This document shows, in pieces, positions 23,363-32,058 of a DNA stretch of 35,729 nt (within the stretch, counting starts at the first letter, position 1; every line of letters starts with the position of its first letter). The notes below the pieces were generated by a model. The model saw only the letters and a list, made by a program, of their open reading frames with translations, was not told the DNA's origin and did no database searches. The position numbers and the translations under genes were made by a program. Origin of the DNA: Muribaculaceae bacterium (GTDB taxonomy: Bacteria; Bacteroidota; Bacteroidia; Bacteroidales; Muribaculaceae); the NCBI GenBank assembly GCA_023663365.1, contig JAMPHP010000001.1, positions 1,362,198 to 1,397,926 on the forward strand. Direction: 5' to 3'.

Positions 23363-24484
23363 TTAAAGAAGTTCGACGAACTCGTCGAAGAGAAATTCAG
23401 TGTCGCGGGGGCCGCTTGAGGCCTCGGGGTGAAACTGTGCCGAGAAGTAAGGCTTCGAGCGATGGCGTATGCCCTCGTTGGTGCCGTCGTTCATGTTCAC
23501 GAAGAGCGGTTCCCAACCCTCGGGCAGCGACTTGTCGTCCACGGCAAAGCCGTGGTTCTGCGAAGTCACGAAGCAAGTGTTGGTGCCGGCGCGGCGCACG
23601 GGCTGGTTGTGCGAGCGGTGGCCGTATTTGAGCTTGTAGGTGCTTGCGCCGGCAGCCTTTGCCAGGAGCTGGTTGCCCATGCAGATGCCGCAGATGGGGC
23701 GCCCGGTGTCCATGGCCTTGCGTATGTTTGCCACGGTCGCATCGGCGAAGTCGGGGTTGCCCGGGCCGTTGCTTATGAAGAGGCCATCGTAGGCTATGCC
23801 CGAGAAATCGAAGTCCCAGGGCACGCGCACCACGCGCACGCCGCGGCGGAGCAGACACCTTATTATATTATGCTTGATGCCGCAGTCTACCAGCACCACC
23901 GTCTTGCGCCCCTCCGGGTCGGGAGCCAGGGGCAGGGTTAGAGGCGCGGGAGCCTCGCCGAGGGCGGAGTAGACCACAGCCTCGGGGCACGATGTGAGGG
24001 CGATGAGATTTTCGGCGTTGGGGTCATAAAAATCGACATCCTCGCCTCCTTCAATCGTGATTTTTCCGAGCATTGAGCCGTGCTGGCGCAGATGCTTGGT
24101 GAGGGCGCGGGTGTCGATGCCGTAGATGCCGGGAATTTTCTCCTCCTTGAGCCAGTCGGCCAGCGATCTGTTGGCCAGCCAGTGACTGTGATGGAAAGCG
24201 TAGTCCTGGGCGATGATGGCGCGGCAATGGATGCGGTTGCTCTCCATATAGCCGTCGAGAGTGTCGTCGCCGCCCGACGGTGGCACGCCGTAGTTGCCGA
24301 GCTGGGGGAATGTGGTCACTAAAATCTGACCCTCGTAGGAAGGGTCGGTGAGGCTTTCGGGATAGCCCGTCATGGCAGTGTTGAACACCACCTCGCCCGC
24401 GGCAGGCCCGTCGTAGCCGAAGCTGAAGCCTTTGTAGATAGTGCCGTCCTGAAGAGTCAGGATAGCTTCTTTGGTAGTCTGCAT
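23363..24484 (-). CDS. carA: Carbamoyl-phosphate synthase small subunit (CarA, glutaminase)
   Basis: Hydrolyses glutamine and channels ammonia to CarB. I place the start at the ATG at 24484 (373 residues, MQTTKEAILTLQDGT); an upstream in-frame TTG at 24511 would add nine unconserved residues. The N-terminal CPSase domain (about 1-150) has GEVVFNTAMTGYPE, LTDPSY and GIDTRALTKHLR. The class I glutamine amidotransferase domain has ISNGPGNP, the nucleophile Cys268 in GICMGNQ, and the His352/Glu354 pair in FHPEAS. The residue after the second Gly of that motif is Asn where E. coli has His; this is probably normal for the phylum. First gene of the carAB operon. Confidence 0.97.
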   Translation of the reverse strand: MQTTKEAILTLQDGTIYKGFSFGYDGPAAGEVVFNTAMTGYPESLTDPSYEGQILVTTFPQLGNYGVPPSGGDDTLDGYMESNRIHCRAIIAQDYAFHHSHWLANRSLADWLKEEKIPGIYGIDTRALTKHLRQHGSMLGKITIEGGEDVDFYDPNAENLIALTSCPEAVVYSALGEAPAPLTLPLAPDPEGRKTVVLVDCGIKHNIIRCLLRRGVRVVRVPWDFDFSGIAYDGLFISNGPGNPDFADATVANIRKAMDTGRPICGICMGNQLLAKAAGASTYKLKYGHRSHNQPVRRAGTNTCFVTSQNHGFAVDDKSLPEGWEPLFVNMNDGTNEGIRHRSKPYFSAQFHPEASSGPRDTEFLFDEFVELL

Positions 24485-24542
24485 AGCTGAAAGAGCTTGT
24501 GTAGGTTGCAATCGGCCTCCCCTTTGTGGGGCTTTGACCGCA

Positions 24543-24550
24543 CAAAGTTA
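24543..24550 (-). promoter_or_regulatory. Probable -7 element for carAB
   Basis: Reads TAACTTTG on the minus strand, an exact TAnnTTTG match, about 59 bases before the carA ATG. The nearest TTTG and TTG upstream are at 12 and 16 bases spacing, shorter than the usual 19-21. Confidence 0.5.
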
Positions 24551-24943
24551 CGCATTTTTTTTCAAACAATCGCAGACTCGCCGCCACTCATTCCCTGCCA
24601 GTGTCAAATAAAAACTCAATGTACGGCCGACATCCACTTTTGAAAATAAGGCAAAATGGCCGATGTGTGATAAAACAATAAGAAAACGCCTCGAAAATCT
24701 TTGATTATTTTAATTCTTTTCGATATTTGATTGTAGACATTTGGCAAGAAAAGCGCGGAGCCGCATAAACGAAAGTGTTAAAAAATAGATTTTTTTCTTT
24801 CCAAATGCTTATTAAATCCAAAAAAATATATTAACTTTGCCCAATCAACTATCGTCATGCCTGCCACTTTCTCACCTCTGCTGCTTGATGAAAATTGCTA
24901 AGAAGTTATCAATCAATCAATTTATGTCTAATTTTTTCTAAGT
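24551..24943. other. A/T-rich divergent intergenic region, carA to susC
   Basis: This gap of about 390 bases between divergent genes is strongly A/T-rich and carries no open frame that I would call a gene. It holds the upstream part of the carA promoter, the susC promoter (24832-24839), and a leader of about 100 bases before susC. A GGCCGACATC / GGCCGATGTG near-repeat lies at about 24623-24670. No extracytoplasmic-function sigma or anti-sigma gene, or hybrid two-component regulator gene, is present here. Confidence 0.6.
24832..24839 (+). promoter_or_regulatory. Probable -7 element for the susC operon
   Basis: TAACTTTG matches TAnnTTTG and is followed by C, the usual next base. The predicted start near 24845 gives a leader of about 100 bases. 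No clear TTTG is found 19-21 bases upstream. Confidence 0.55.
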
Positions 24944-27900
24944 ATGAAAAAGCTGTTTCTATTACTCATGGCAGTGATTACCCTCAGCTTGTGTGCGTCG
25001 GCGCAGACGCGTACGGTTGTCGGCACTGTCCTTGACGCTGCTGATGACACTGAACTTATCGGTGCGTCTGTAGTGGTTACGGGTCAAAAGACCGGCGCTT
25101 CGACCGATGCCAGCGGACATTTCTCGCTGAAAGTACCGGCTGACGCCAAGACCCTTACGGTTTCTTATGTAGGCTACAAGACTGTAGAAGTGCCTATCAC
25201 CGGCGGCAATATCGTAGTCCGTCTGCACTCTAATTCCGAGGTGCTTGGTGATGTGATTGTTGTGGCATACGGCACGGCAACGAAATCCTCGTTTACCGGT
25301 TCTGCCGCAACCGTGGGCGCAGCTCAGATAGAGAAGACCCAGGTGACCAATCCTCTTAACGCTCTTTCCGGTCGTGTGACAGGTCTTCAGCTCTCCAATG
25401 CTTCCGGTGCTCCCGGTGGCAGCACTCCCACAATCCGAGTGCGTGGTTTCTCGTCGGTGAACACCAGCGGTAACTCGCCCCTTATCATTGTGGATGGTAC
25501 TCCCTTCTCCGGCGATATCAATACCCTCAATACTCAGGACGTTGAGTCGATGACCGTTCTTAAGGATGCCGCGTCGGCTGCCCTCTACGGTGCCCGCGGT
25601 GCCAACGGTGTAATTATCATCACTACCAAGCGTGCCAAACTCGGCGAGGCTACCGTTACTGTTGATGCCAAATGGGGTGCCAATACCCGCGCTACTCAGG
25701 ATTACAACTATGTAAAAAATCCTGCACAGTACTATGAGCTCTACTACAAGTCTCTCTACAACTATGCGACATTGCCTATGGAGTTTGCCAACGGCGATCC
25801 CAAGAATAATATCGGTGGCCTTGGTTACAATCCCGCGCAGGCTACAGCTTGGGCTAACAACCAGCTTACTTCTTCTGATGGCGGTGGCCTTGCTTATAAT
25901 GTTTACACTGTGCCCGAAGGTCAGTACCTCATCGGTGCCAATGGCAAGCTCAACCCCAATGCCACGCTTGGCCGTATGGTAAATTACAAAGGTCAGGATT
26001 TCTGGCTCTACCCCGACAACTGGCTCGACTATACGTATAAAACAAGCCTCCGTCAGGAATACAATGTAAATATTACCCAAGGTACTGAAAAGAGCAACAT
26101 CTTCGCTTCTGTCAGCTACCTGAAGAATGAAGGTATCGTAGTGTCGAAGTCCTGCTTCGAGCGCTTTACCGGTCGTATCTCAGCGGACTTCCAGGCCAAG
26201 CCCTGGCTTAAGATTGGTGCGAATGTCAACTACTCGCATGTCAATCTTGATGCCATGGATAGCTCTGAAGGTGCTTCAAACTCTACCGGCAATATGTTTG
26301 CCTTCGCTACTTCTGTAGCTCCAATCTATCCTCTGTTTATGCGCGATGGCAACAAGCAGATTATGATGGATGCTCAGAACTTCCCCCGCTATGACTACGG
26401 TGGCGGTCTCAATGCAGGTCTTCGTCGTCCTGTATTCGTGGGCTCCAATGCTATCTCTGATGCTCTTCTCAACGTTAACAACGCTGTGGCTAACCTTTTC
26501 ACAGCAAGTGCGTATGCTGAAATCCGCTTCCTTAAGGATTTCAAGTTTACCTCTAACAACAACGTAAACTTTCAGGATTCGCGTGGTACAACCACAAACA
26601 ACCCCTATTACGGCCAGATGGCTACTCAGAACGGTATCGTAAGCAAGAGCCACTCGCGCTCAACCGACTATACCTTCCAGCAGCTCCTTACCTGGACACG
26701 TACTTTCAACCAGGTGCACAACGTGGATGTTCTTGCCGGTCACGAATACTACAAGCGCCAGTATGAGGTGCTTTCCGGCTCGCGTACAGGTATGTTCGAT
26801 CAGTCGAACACCGAGCTCAACGGTGCCATCCTCACAAACGGCCCAGCAGACTCTTATACTACCATGTACAACAACGAAGGTTGGCTCTTCCGTGGTCAGT
26901 ATAATTACGACAATACTTACTTCCTCTCAGGTTCATACCGTCACGATGCTTCCAGCCGCTTCCATCCCAAGCATCGCTGGGGTGATTTTTGGAGCCTTGG
27001 TGCTGCATGGATTATCAACAAGGAGGACTTCCTGAGCAACGTGGATTGGATCAACCTTCTCAAGCTCAAGGTTTCCTATGGTGAGCAAGGCAATGATAAT
27101 ATCGGTGAATTCCGCTACACAGATACTTACGGCCTTATCAACTCGAATGGTATGCCTGCTGTTACTCCCTCGACTAAAGGTAACGAAAATATCACTTGGG
27201 AGAAAAACGGCAACTTCAACGTGGGTGTAGAATTTGAATTCTTCAACAATCGCCTCAATGGTAGCATCGATGGCTACTACCGTCGCACTTCCGACATGCT
27301 CATGTACTTCCCGCTGCCCGCATCGTTTGGCTTTATGGGCTACTACGCTAACGTCGGCAACATGATGAATGCAGGTCTTGAAGTAGAACTTGGTGGCGAT
27401 ATCATCCGCACTCGCGACTTTACATGGAATATCAGCGCGAACCTCACTTGGCTCAAGAATAAAATCACCTATCTGCCCGAAGAACGCAAACTGTCATCGG
27501 TTGAAGGTGTTCCCGGTTATTCGAGCTCAAACTACTACTATGGCGAAGGCGAACCCATGTACACATTCTACATGCCCCGCTACGAAGGTGTGAATCCCAA
27601 GAATGGTAAACCCCTCTACACATGGACCGATGAAGAAGGTAACAGAACTACCACCGACGACTACTCCAAGGCCGATATGTGCCTCGTAGGTACTGCTCTC
27701 GCTCCCGTGTTTGGTGGCTTCCAGACTTCTGCCGAATATAAGGGCTTTGATCTCACTCTTATGTTCAACTATCAGATTGGTGGTAAGGTTTACGACAGCG
27801 GCTATGCTGCTCTTATGGCCACACCTACTGCTTCGGCCGCAGGTAACAACCTTCACGCCGACCTCATGAACGCGTGGACTCCCGAGAACCCCAACTCGAA

Positions 27901-28192
27901 CATCCCCCGCTACGTATACAACGACCTCAACACAGTATCGACTTCGAGCCGATTCCTGACCAATGCGTCCTATCTCTCGCTCGAGAATATCAACTTCGGC
28001 TACACTCTTCCCAAAGATCTCGTGAAGAAGATGTATCTCAGCAAACTCCGTGTATATCTCACCTGTGAGAATATATGGGTATGGAGCAAGCGTCAGGGTC
28101 TTGACCCCCGCCAATCGTTCACCGGCGGCAACAACAATACTTACAACGCCCCCGTCCGCACTATCTCCGGTGGTCTTACTGTAACATTCTAA
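24944..28192 (+). CDS. SusC/RagA-family TonB-linked outer-membrane transporter
   Basis: A 1082-residue barrel that imports a bound nutrient with TonB energy. It has a signal peptide (about 1-21, ending CASAQ), then a carboxypeptidase-regulatory-like domain (about 24-98, starting VVGTVLDAADDTELIGASV). The conserved plug start is VIVVAYGT, with SALSGRVTGLQ-like and TPTIRVRGFSS segments, and PLIIVDGTP. The SusC hallmark LKDAASAALYGARGANGVI sits near 205-225. The remaining 850 residues are barrel strands ending in TISGGLTVTF with the terminal Phe. There is no N-terminal STN domain, so it is not a sigma-signalling receptor. The SusD gene follows after six bases. Substrate not readable from sequence; the protease neighbour suggests peptides. 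Confidence 0.95.
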   Translation: MKKLFLLLMAVITLSLCASAQTRTVVGTVLDAADDTELIGASVVVTGQKTGASTDASGHFSLKVPADAKTLTVSYVGYKTVEVPITGGNIVVRLHSNSEVLGDVIVVAYGTATKSSFTGSAATVGAAQIEKTQVTNPLNALSGRVTGLQLSNASGAPGGSTPTIRVRGFSSVNTSGNSPLIIVDGTPFSGDINTLNTQDVESMTVLKDAASAALYGARGANGVIIITTKRAKLGEATVTVDAKWGANTRATQDYNYVKNPAQYYELYYKSLYNYATLPMEFANGDPKNNIGGLGYNPAQATAWANNQLTSSDGGGLAYNVYTVPEGQYLIGANGKLNPNATLGRMVNYKGQDFWLYPDNWLDYTYKTSLRQEYNVNITQGTEKSNIFASVSYLKNEGIVVSKSCFERFTGRISADFQAKPWLKIGANVNYSHVNLDAMDSSEGASNSTGNMFAFATSVAPIYPLFMRDGNKQIMMDAQNFPRYDYGGGLNAGLRRPVFVGSNAISDALLNVNNAVANLFTASAYAEIRFLKDFKFTSNNNVNFQDSRGTTTNNPYYGQMATQNGIVSKSHSRSTDYTFQQLLTWTRTFNQVHNVDVLAGHEYYKRQYEVLSGSRTGMFDQSNTELNGAILTNGPADSYTTMYNNEGWLFRGQYNYDNTYFLSGSYRHDASSRFHPKHRWGDFWSLGAAWIINKEDFLSNVDWINLLKLKVSYGEQGNDNIGEFRYTDTYGLINSNGMPAVTPSTKGNENITWEKNGNFNVGVEFEFFNNRLNGSIDGYYRRTSDMLMYFPLPASFGFMGYYANVGNMMNAGLEVELGGDIIRTRDFTWNISANLTWLKNKITYLPEERKLSSVEGVPGYSSSNYYYGEGEPMYTFYMPRYEGVNPKNGKPLYTWTDEEGNRTTTDDYSKADMCLVGTALAPVFGGFQTSAEYKGFDLTLMFNYQIGGKVYDSGYAALMATPTASAAGNNLHADLMNAWTPENPNSNIPRYVYNDLNTVSTSSRFLTNASYLSLENINFGYTLPKDLVKKMYLSKLRVYLTCENIWVWSKRQGLDPRQSFTGGNNNTYNAPVRTISGGLTVTF

Positions 28193-28198
28193 ATTTTA

Positions 28199-29881
28199 AT
28201 GAACATGAAAGCAATATATAAAGCACTTTTTGCGGTTGCTCTCACAGCTCCTCTCTTCACAAGCTGTATCGAAGAAGCAATTCCGACAAATCAGATTGTG
28301 CAGGATCAGCTTGAAGGTAATCCCGGAGCGGTGCAGGCTCTTCTGTGGGGTATGCCCGGTCGCCTGAATCAGATTACCCTTGATCCCGATTTGCACTACG
28401 ATATGGGCTATACCGGTATCCTTCACATGCGCGACGTCATGACAGAAGACATGTCGGTATTGTATGCCGGCGGTTACGACTGGTTCGGCTCCTGGAGCGC
28501 AGTTCGCAATACCGGTAATACCTGGGCTACTTGTCAGGTAATCTGGAACTACCTCTATGAGCAAATCCTTACTACGAATAAGGCGGTAGGTTCTATTGCC
28601 GCAGATACCGACAATAAGACTCTTGCCTCTTATCGCGCCACCAGTCTTGCATACCGTGCATTCATCTACCTTGATGCAGCACGAATGTATGAAGTGCTCC
28701 CCAATGAAATCTTCCCCGATTGCAAGAGCGTGGAGGGCAACGATATTAAGGGTCTTACCCTGCCTATAATAACTGAAACTACAACTGAAGAAGACGCACG
28801 CAACAACCCTCGCGCCACTCATGCTCAGATGTATGACTTCATCCTCGGTGACCTCACCGAAGCTGTGGCTCTCTTTGATGCAAACGGTGTTGCCGCCGAT
28901 TCCAAACTTCTTCCCGACCTTGCCGTAGCTTACGGTCTTATGGCCCGCCTCTATCTTTGGGATGCCAGCTATCAGGAAGAAATCAACAGCGACAACGCTC
29001 TCGCAGCGACTCAGTATGCCAACGCGGCCAAGTATGCACGCCTTGCAATCACGAACAGTGGTGCATCGCCTCTCACTCAAGATGAATGGCTGAGCACAAC
29101 CAGTGGCTTTAATGATGAGAGTGTTTCTTCGTGGATGTTCGCAGGTAAATATAACTCTGAAGATAACGTTGTTCAAGCCGGTGGTATTCGAACCTTCTCC
29201 TCATTCTGCTGCAACGAAGAGAACTTCGGCTACGCAGCTCCCGCACAAGGCGCTTTCACTGAAATCGGCGCGAGTGTATATCACCGTATGAGCGACCGCG
29301 ACTTCCGTAAGCTCTCTTTTGTAGCCCCCGACAACTCTTCGCTGAAGGGTCGCGAACCTTTCCTTGATGCCGATTTTGCGGCAGAAAACTTCCTTGAGCC
29401 CTATATCGCTATCAAGTTCCGTCCCGGTAGTGGCAACATGGACGATTATAATGTTGGTGCAGTAGTAGCTTATCCTCTGATGCGAGTTGAAGAAATGTTC
29501 TTCATCGAAGCTGAGGCTACCGCTCATACCAATCCTGCAGCAGGCAACGATCTTCTCAAAGATTTCATGAAGAAATACCGCTATGCTGCTTACAACAATA
29601 ATCTCGCTGCAGGTGAGGCAATCGTTGAGGAAATCGTGTTCCAGAAACGAGTAGAGCTTTGGGGTGAAGGCCAGGCTTTCTTCGATATCAAGCGTCTGAA
29701 CTATTCAGTTACTCGCTGGTACGATGGTACGAATTTCGATTCTTCGCGCAATACATTCAATACCAATGGTCGCCCTGCATGGATGAACCTCGCAATTACC
29801 CTTGGTGAGACCAACAACAATGCCGGAGTAAAGGGCTACAATACTCCCGACTGCGATGGTTATTATACCGCTATTCATTAA
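28199..29881 (+). CDS. SusD/RagB-family surface nutrient-binding lipoprotein
   Basis: A 560-residue partner of the SusC protein, acting as the lid over the transporter. It has a lipoprotein signal with Cys23 (APLFTSC) followed by IEEAIPTNQ. SusD features are the helical TPR-like framework, the segment LAYRAFIYLDAARMYEVLP near 150-170, KYARLAI near 275-285, and the late PLMRVEEMFFIEAEA (about 425-440). The closing IVFQKRVELWGEGQAFFDIKRL (about 478-500) is a strong family signature. It starts six bases after the susC stop; an ATG two codons further in is an equally possible start. The ligand cannot be predicted. Confidence 0.94.
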   Translation: MNMKAIYKALFAVALTAPLFTSCIEEAIPTNQIVQDQLEGNPGAVQALLWGMPGRLNQITLDPDLHYDMGYTGILHMRDVMTEDMSVLYAGGYDWFGSWSAVRNTGNTWATCQVIWNYLYEQILTTNKAVGSIAADTDNKTLASYRATSLAYRAFIYLDAARMYEVLPNEIFPDCKSVEGNDIKGLTLPIITETTTEEDARNNPRATHAQMYDFILGDLTEAVALFDANGVAADSKLLPDLAVAYGLMARLYLWDASYQEEINSDNALAATQYANAAKYARLAITNSGASPLTQDEWLSTTSGFNDESVSSWMFAGKYNSEDNVVQAGGIRTFSSFCCNEENFGYAAPAQGAFTEIGASVYHRMSDRDFRKLSFVAPDNSSLKGREPFLDADFAAENFLEPYIAIKFRPGSGNMDDYNVGAVVAYPLMRVEEMFFIEAEATAHTNPAAGNDLLKDFMKKYRYAAYNNNLAAGEAIVEEIVFQKRVELWGEGQAFFDIKRLNYSVTRWYDGTNFDSSRNTFNTNGRPAWMNLAITLGETNNNAGVKGYNTPDCDGYYTAIH

Positions 29882-29905
29882 TAAGCCCTCACAATCATAA
29901 TAATT

Positions 29906-31870
29906 ATGAAAATGAATAAATTATTTTCGGCGATATTCGGTACAGCTTTATTGGCTGGCGCCTGGGCTTGTACCGATGAGGTGAAGTACAATCCCGCCCC
30001 GAAATACGATGGAGATGAAGTATTCTTCTCCACTGAGACTACTCCCGAAGAGCTGCAGATTCCCTACGGCGCAAGTGAGGTAAACGTTCAGCTCGAGCGT
30101 ATTCACACTGAAGCTGAACTTACAGTGGGGCTGTCCGGTTCTGTAATCGACCCCGAAGGAACAGATATGTCAGCTGTGTTCGGCGTGCCGACACAGATTA
30201 CTTTCCCTGCAGGTGAAAAAACTGTTGAGATTCCCATTAGTGTAGTATTCTCCGATGTGGCTCCTACCGTTGACTACGTGCTGAATATTGCCGTAGAAGG
30301 CGAGCAGGCTTCGCCTTATGGCCCCACGGTTGCCACTATCATTCTGTCTTATGCACCCTGGACCGAGTGGGAAGAGTACTCAACTGCTGAGTACACCGGT
30401 ACGATGGGTAACCCCTGGCCCGGCGAGCCTCTCGAAGGTATTGCCCTGCGTCGTAACTCTGTTCTTGACCCCAATCAGGAGCAGTGGGGATTCCCCGGCC
30501 CGCGCTATAGCAACCTCTATTTCGATTATATTCTGACAATTGACAAAACTCAGACCTATGAAATCGATGGTGAGAAGTGCTATAAGGTGACTATGCCCCT
30601 TACCGATACACACTTCGATAATGGTGAGGATCGTATCATGCTAATGGATGCATTCTCTTGGATGCGGGCCTATGGTGCAGAGAACGGCGATAAATTAAGC
30701 GATGCAAGCATCGAGTCGATTATGGCCAATAACGGATTTAATCGCTCGTATTACAATGAAAAGACCGGCACATTCAAGCTTTGGCTTGTGCCCTGTGTAA
30801 AGGGGGATGAACTCGCTCGTTATAGCCAAAGTTACACGACACTTCAGCTCCCCGGCTTTACTTTCTATTCAATCGATTTTGCAGTCCTCGGGTCTTATGT
30901 CGACCCCAAGGGCGGTGAAAGCCTTGTAATCAGCGCCACCCGTTCGTCTGACCTCGCTTCGTTTGCTTACAATATTGTGCCCGGTGCGCTTACCAAAGAG
31001 CAGGTTGAAGCTGAAGCCAAAAAAATCAAAGATAATACTGAAGCAGAGCTTTACGTCGACGAAACCCGCAATATCCTCTTCCCCTTCACTGAGGAAGGTC
31101 AGTATACACTCGTAGCTGTGGGATATGAAGCTGATGGTAATGCAGTATATGAGACCTCTTTCACTTTCGATGCTGCCAGTGTTCAGGTGCCCTCCGAATG
31201 GAAGTCAATTGGATATGCTGATTACACCGATACATTTATCTATGATCTTTACAATGGTCCTGATGATCCCGAAGAGGATAAAATCGGTGGCGAGACATGG
31301 TCTGTTGAGGTTCAGGAGCATAAAGAAACTCCCGGATACTACCGCCTGGTAAATCCGTACCTCCCGTGGCTTGAGATGATGGGCGCCCCCAATAACTACC
31401 TCGACGGAAATTACTACCTCTATGTAAATGCTCAGGATAAGTCCGGGGTTTATCTCGAACTCTCAGAGCTTGGTGCAGTCATCAATCCCAGTGAAGGACA
31501 AATTATTGCTTGGTCGCTCGCGGATTTCCAGATGGAAGAGAAAAATTGGACTTTGGCTCAGTGCAAGGCACAAGGCCTTTGCGGTACTTTCGAGGATGGA
31601 ATGATTACATTCCCCGCCGACGTACTACTTATGTCTGTCGATGCACTTTTCCAACAGGGTAAATTTGGCTATGCCAATTCAGGCGAATTCTTCTGCATCG
31701 ACTTCAATGCCGCTCAAGGTGCGCCTGCAAAAGTTAAGCGTGGTATGATGGGAGCACGCACAGCTTCTATTTCCAAAGCGCTTACAGCTAAGGCTATCAA
31801 CAATAAGTCCATAAACAAAGACGAGGCTCGTCATCTTGTTCTCAAAAATAAGGTCAGCACTTCGTTCTAA
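29906..31870 (+). CDS. Surface lipoprotein of the SusCD operon, function unknown
   Basis: A 654-residue lipoprotein (signal with GAWAC, Cys22) starting 24 bases after susD. Residues about 38-150 look like a beta-sandwich: ELQIPYGASEVNVQLER, then ITFPAGEKTVEIPISVVF and TVDYVLNIAVEG. This is the Calx-beta/DUF1735-like style of N-terminal module common in third-position genes of SusCD loci. From about 155 a larger region begins with WTEWEEYSTAEYTGTM. A similar opening, WKSIGYADYTDTFIYDLY, recurs near 432, so the protein probably has two copies of one domain. The C-terminus is polar without a T9SS tail. Position suggests a surface binding protein for the same nutrient. I cannot name the family securely. 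Confidence 0.65.
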   Translation: MKMNKLFSAIFGTALLAGAWACTDEVKYNPAPKYDGDEVFFSTETTPEELQIPYGASEVNVQLERIHTEAELTVGLSGSVIDPEGTDMSAVFGVPTQITFPAGEKTVEIPISVVFSDVAPTVDYVLNIAVEGEQASPYGPTVATIILSYAPWTEWEEYSTAEYTGTMGNPWPGEPLEGIALRRNSVLDPNQEQWGFPGPRYSNLYFDYILTIDKTQTYEIDGEKCYKVTMPLTDTHFDNGEDRIMLMDAFSWMRAYGAENGDKLSDASIESIMANNGFNRSYYNEKTGTFKLWLVPCVKGDELARYSQSYTTLQLPGFTFYSIDFAVLGSYVDPKGGESLVISATRSSDLASFAYNIVPGALTKEQVEAEAKKIKDNTEAELYVDETRNILFPFTEEGQYTLVAVGYEADGNAVYETSFTFDAASVQVPSEWKSIGYADYTDTFIYDLYNGPDDPEEDKIGGETWSVEVQEHKETPGYYRLVNPYLPWLEMMGAPNNYLDGNYYLYVNAQDKSGVYLELSELGAVINPSEGQIIAWSLADFQMEEKNWTLAQCKAQGLCGTFEDGMITFPADVLLMSVDALFQQGKFGYANSGEFFCIDFNAAQGAPAKVKRGMMGARTASISKALTAKAINNKSINKDEARHLVLKNKVSTSF

Positions 31871-31894
31871 ATCAGTTTAGCTGTATACTATATC

Positions 31895-31928
31895 AACCGG
31901 CAGCACCAATTGGTGTTGCCGGTTTTGT
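31895..31928 (+). terminator. Rho-independent terminator of the SusCD operon
   Basis: A near-perfect palindrome: AACCGGCAGCACCAA (31895-31909) against TTGGTGTTGCCGGTT (31910-31924), with one G-T pair and an AATT turn, followed by TTGTGATTT. It lies 24 bases after the third gene's stop. Confidence 0.85.
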
Positions 31929-31980
31929 GATTTATGTGTACTGCGATTAGTTCCTTTCTGCTTTTTTTAACACATAAAGG

Positions 31981-32012
31981 TTTGTTTCAAGTCAACTTTT
32001 TGACTATCTTTG
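31981..32012 (+). promoter_or_regulatory. Bacteroidales promoter of the S8 protease gene
   Basis: TTTG (31981-31984), exactly 20 bases, then TATCTTTG (32005-32012); both boxes are consensus. The start is expected around 32018, which makes the ATG at 32020 an unlikely translation start and supports 32059. The protease is therefore transcribed separately from the SusCD operon. Confidence 0.82.
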
Positions 32013-32058
32013 CAAATAAATGTCTTTAATGCAACTGGAAAAGTATACATTCTGGAAT

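Noticed and set aside
24551..24943. carA-susC intergenic region searched for a small gene, regulator or riboswitch
   Set aside because: Only A/T-rich sequence with the two promoters was found. The inverted-repeat-like GGCCGACATC / GGCCGATGTG does not form a convincing stem.
24962..26080. A 372-codon open frame on the minus strand inside the susC gene
   Set aside because: It overlaps the SusC signal peptide, plug and hallmark motifs exactly and has no recognisable domain.
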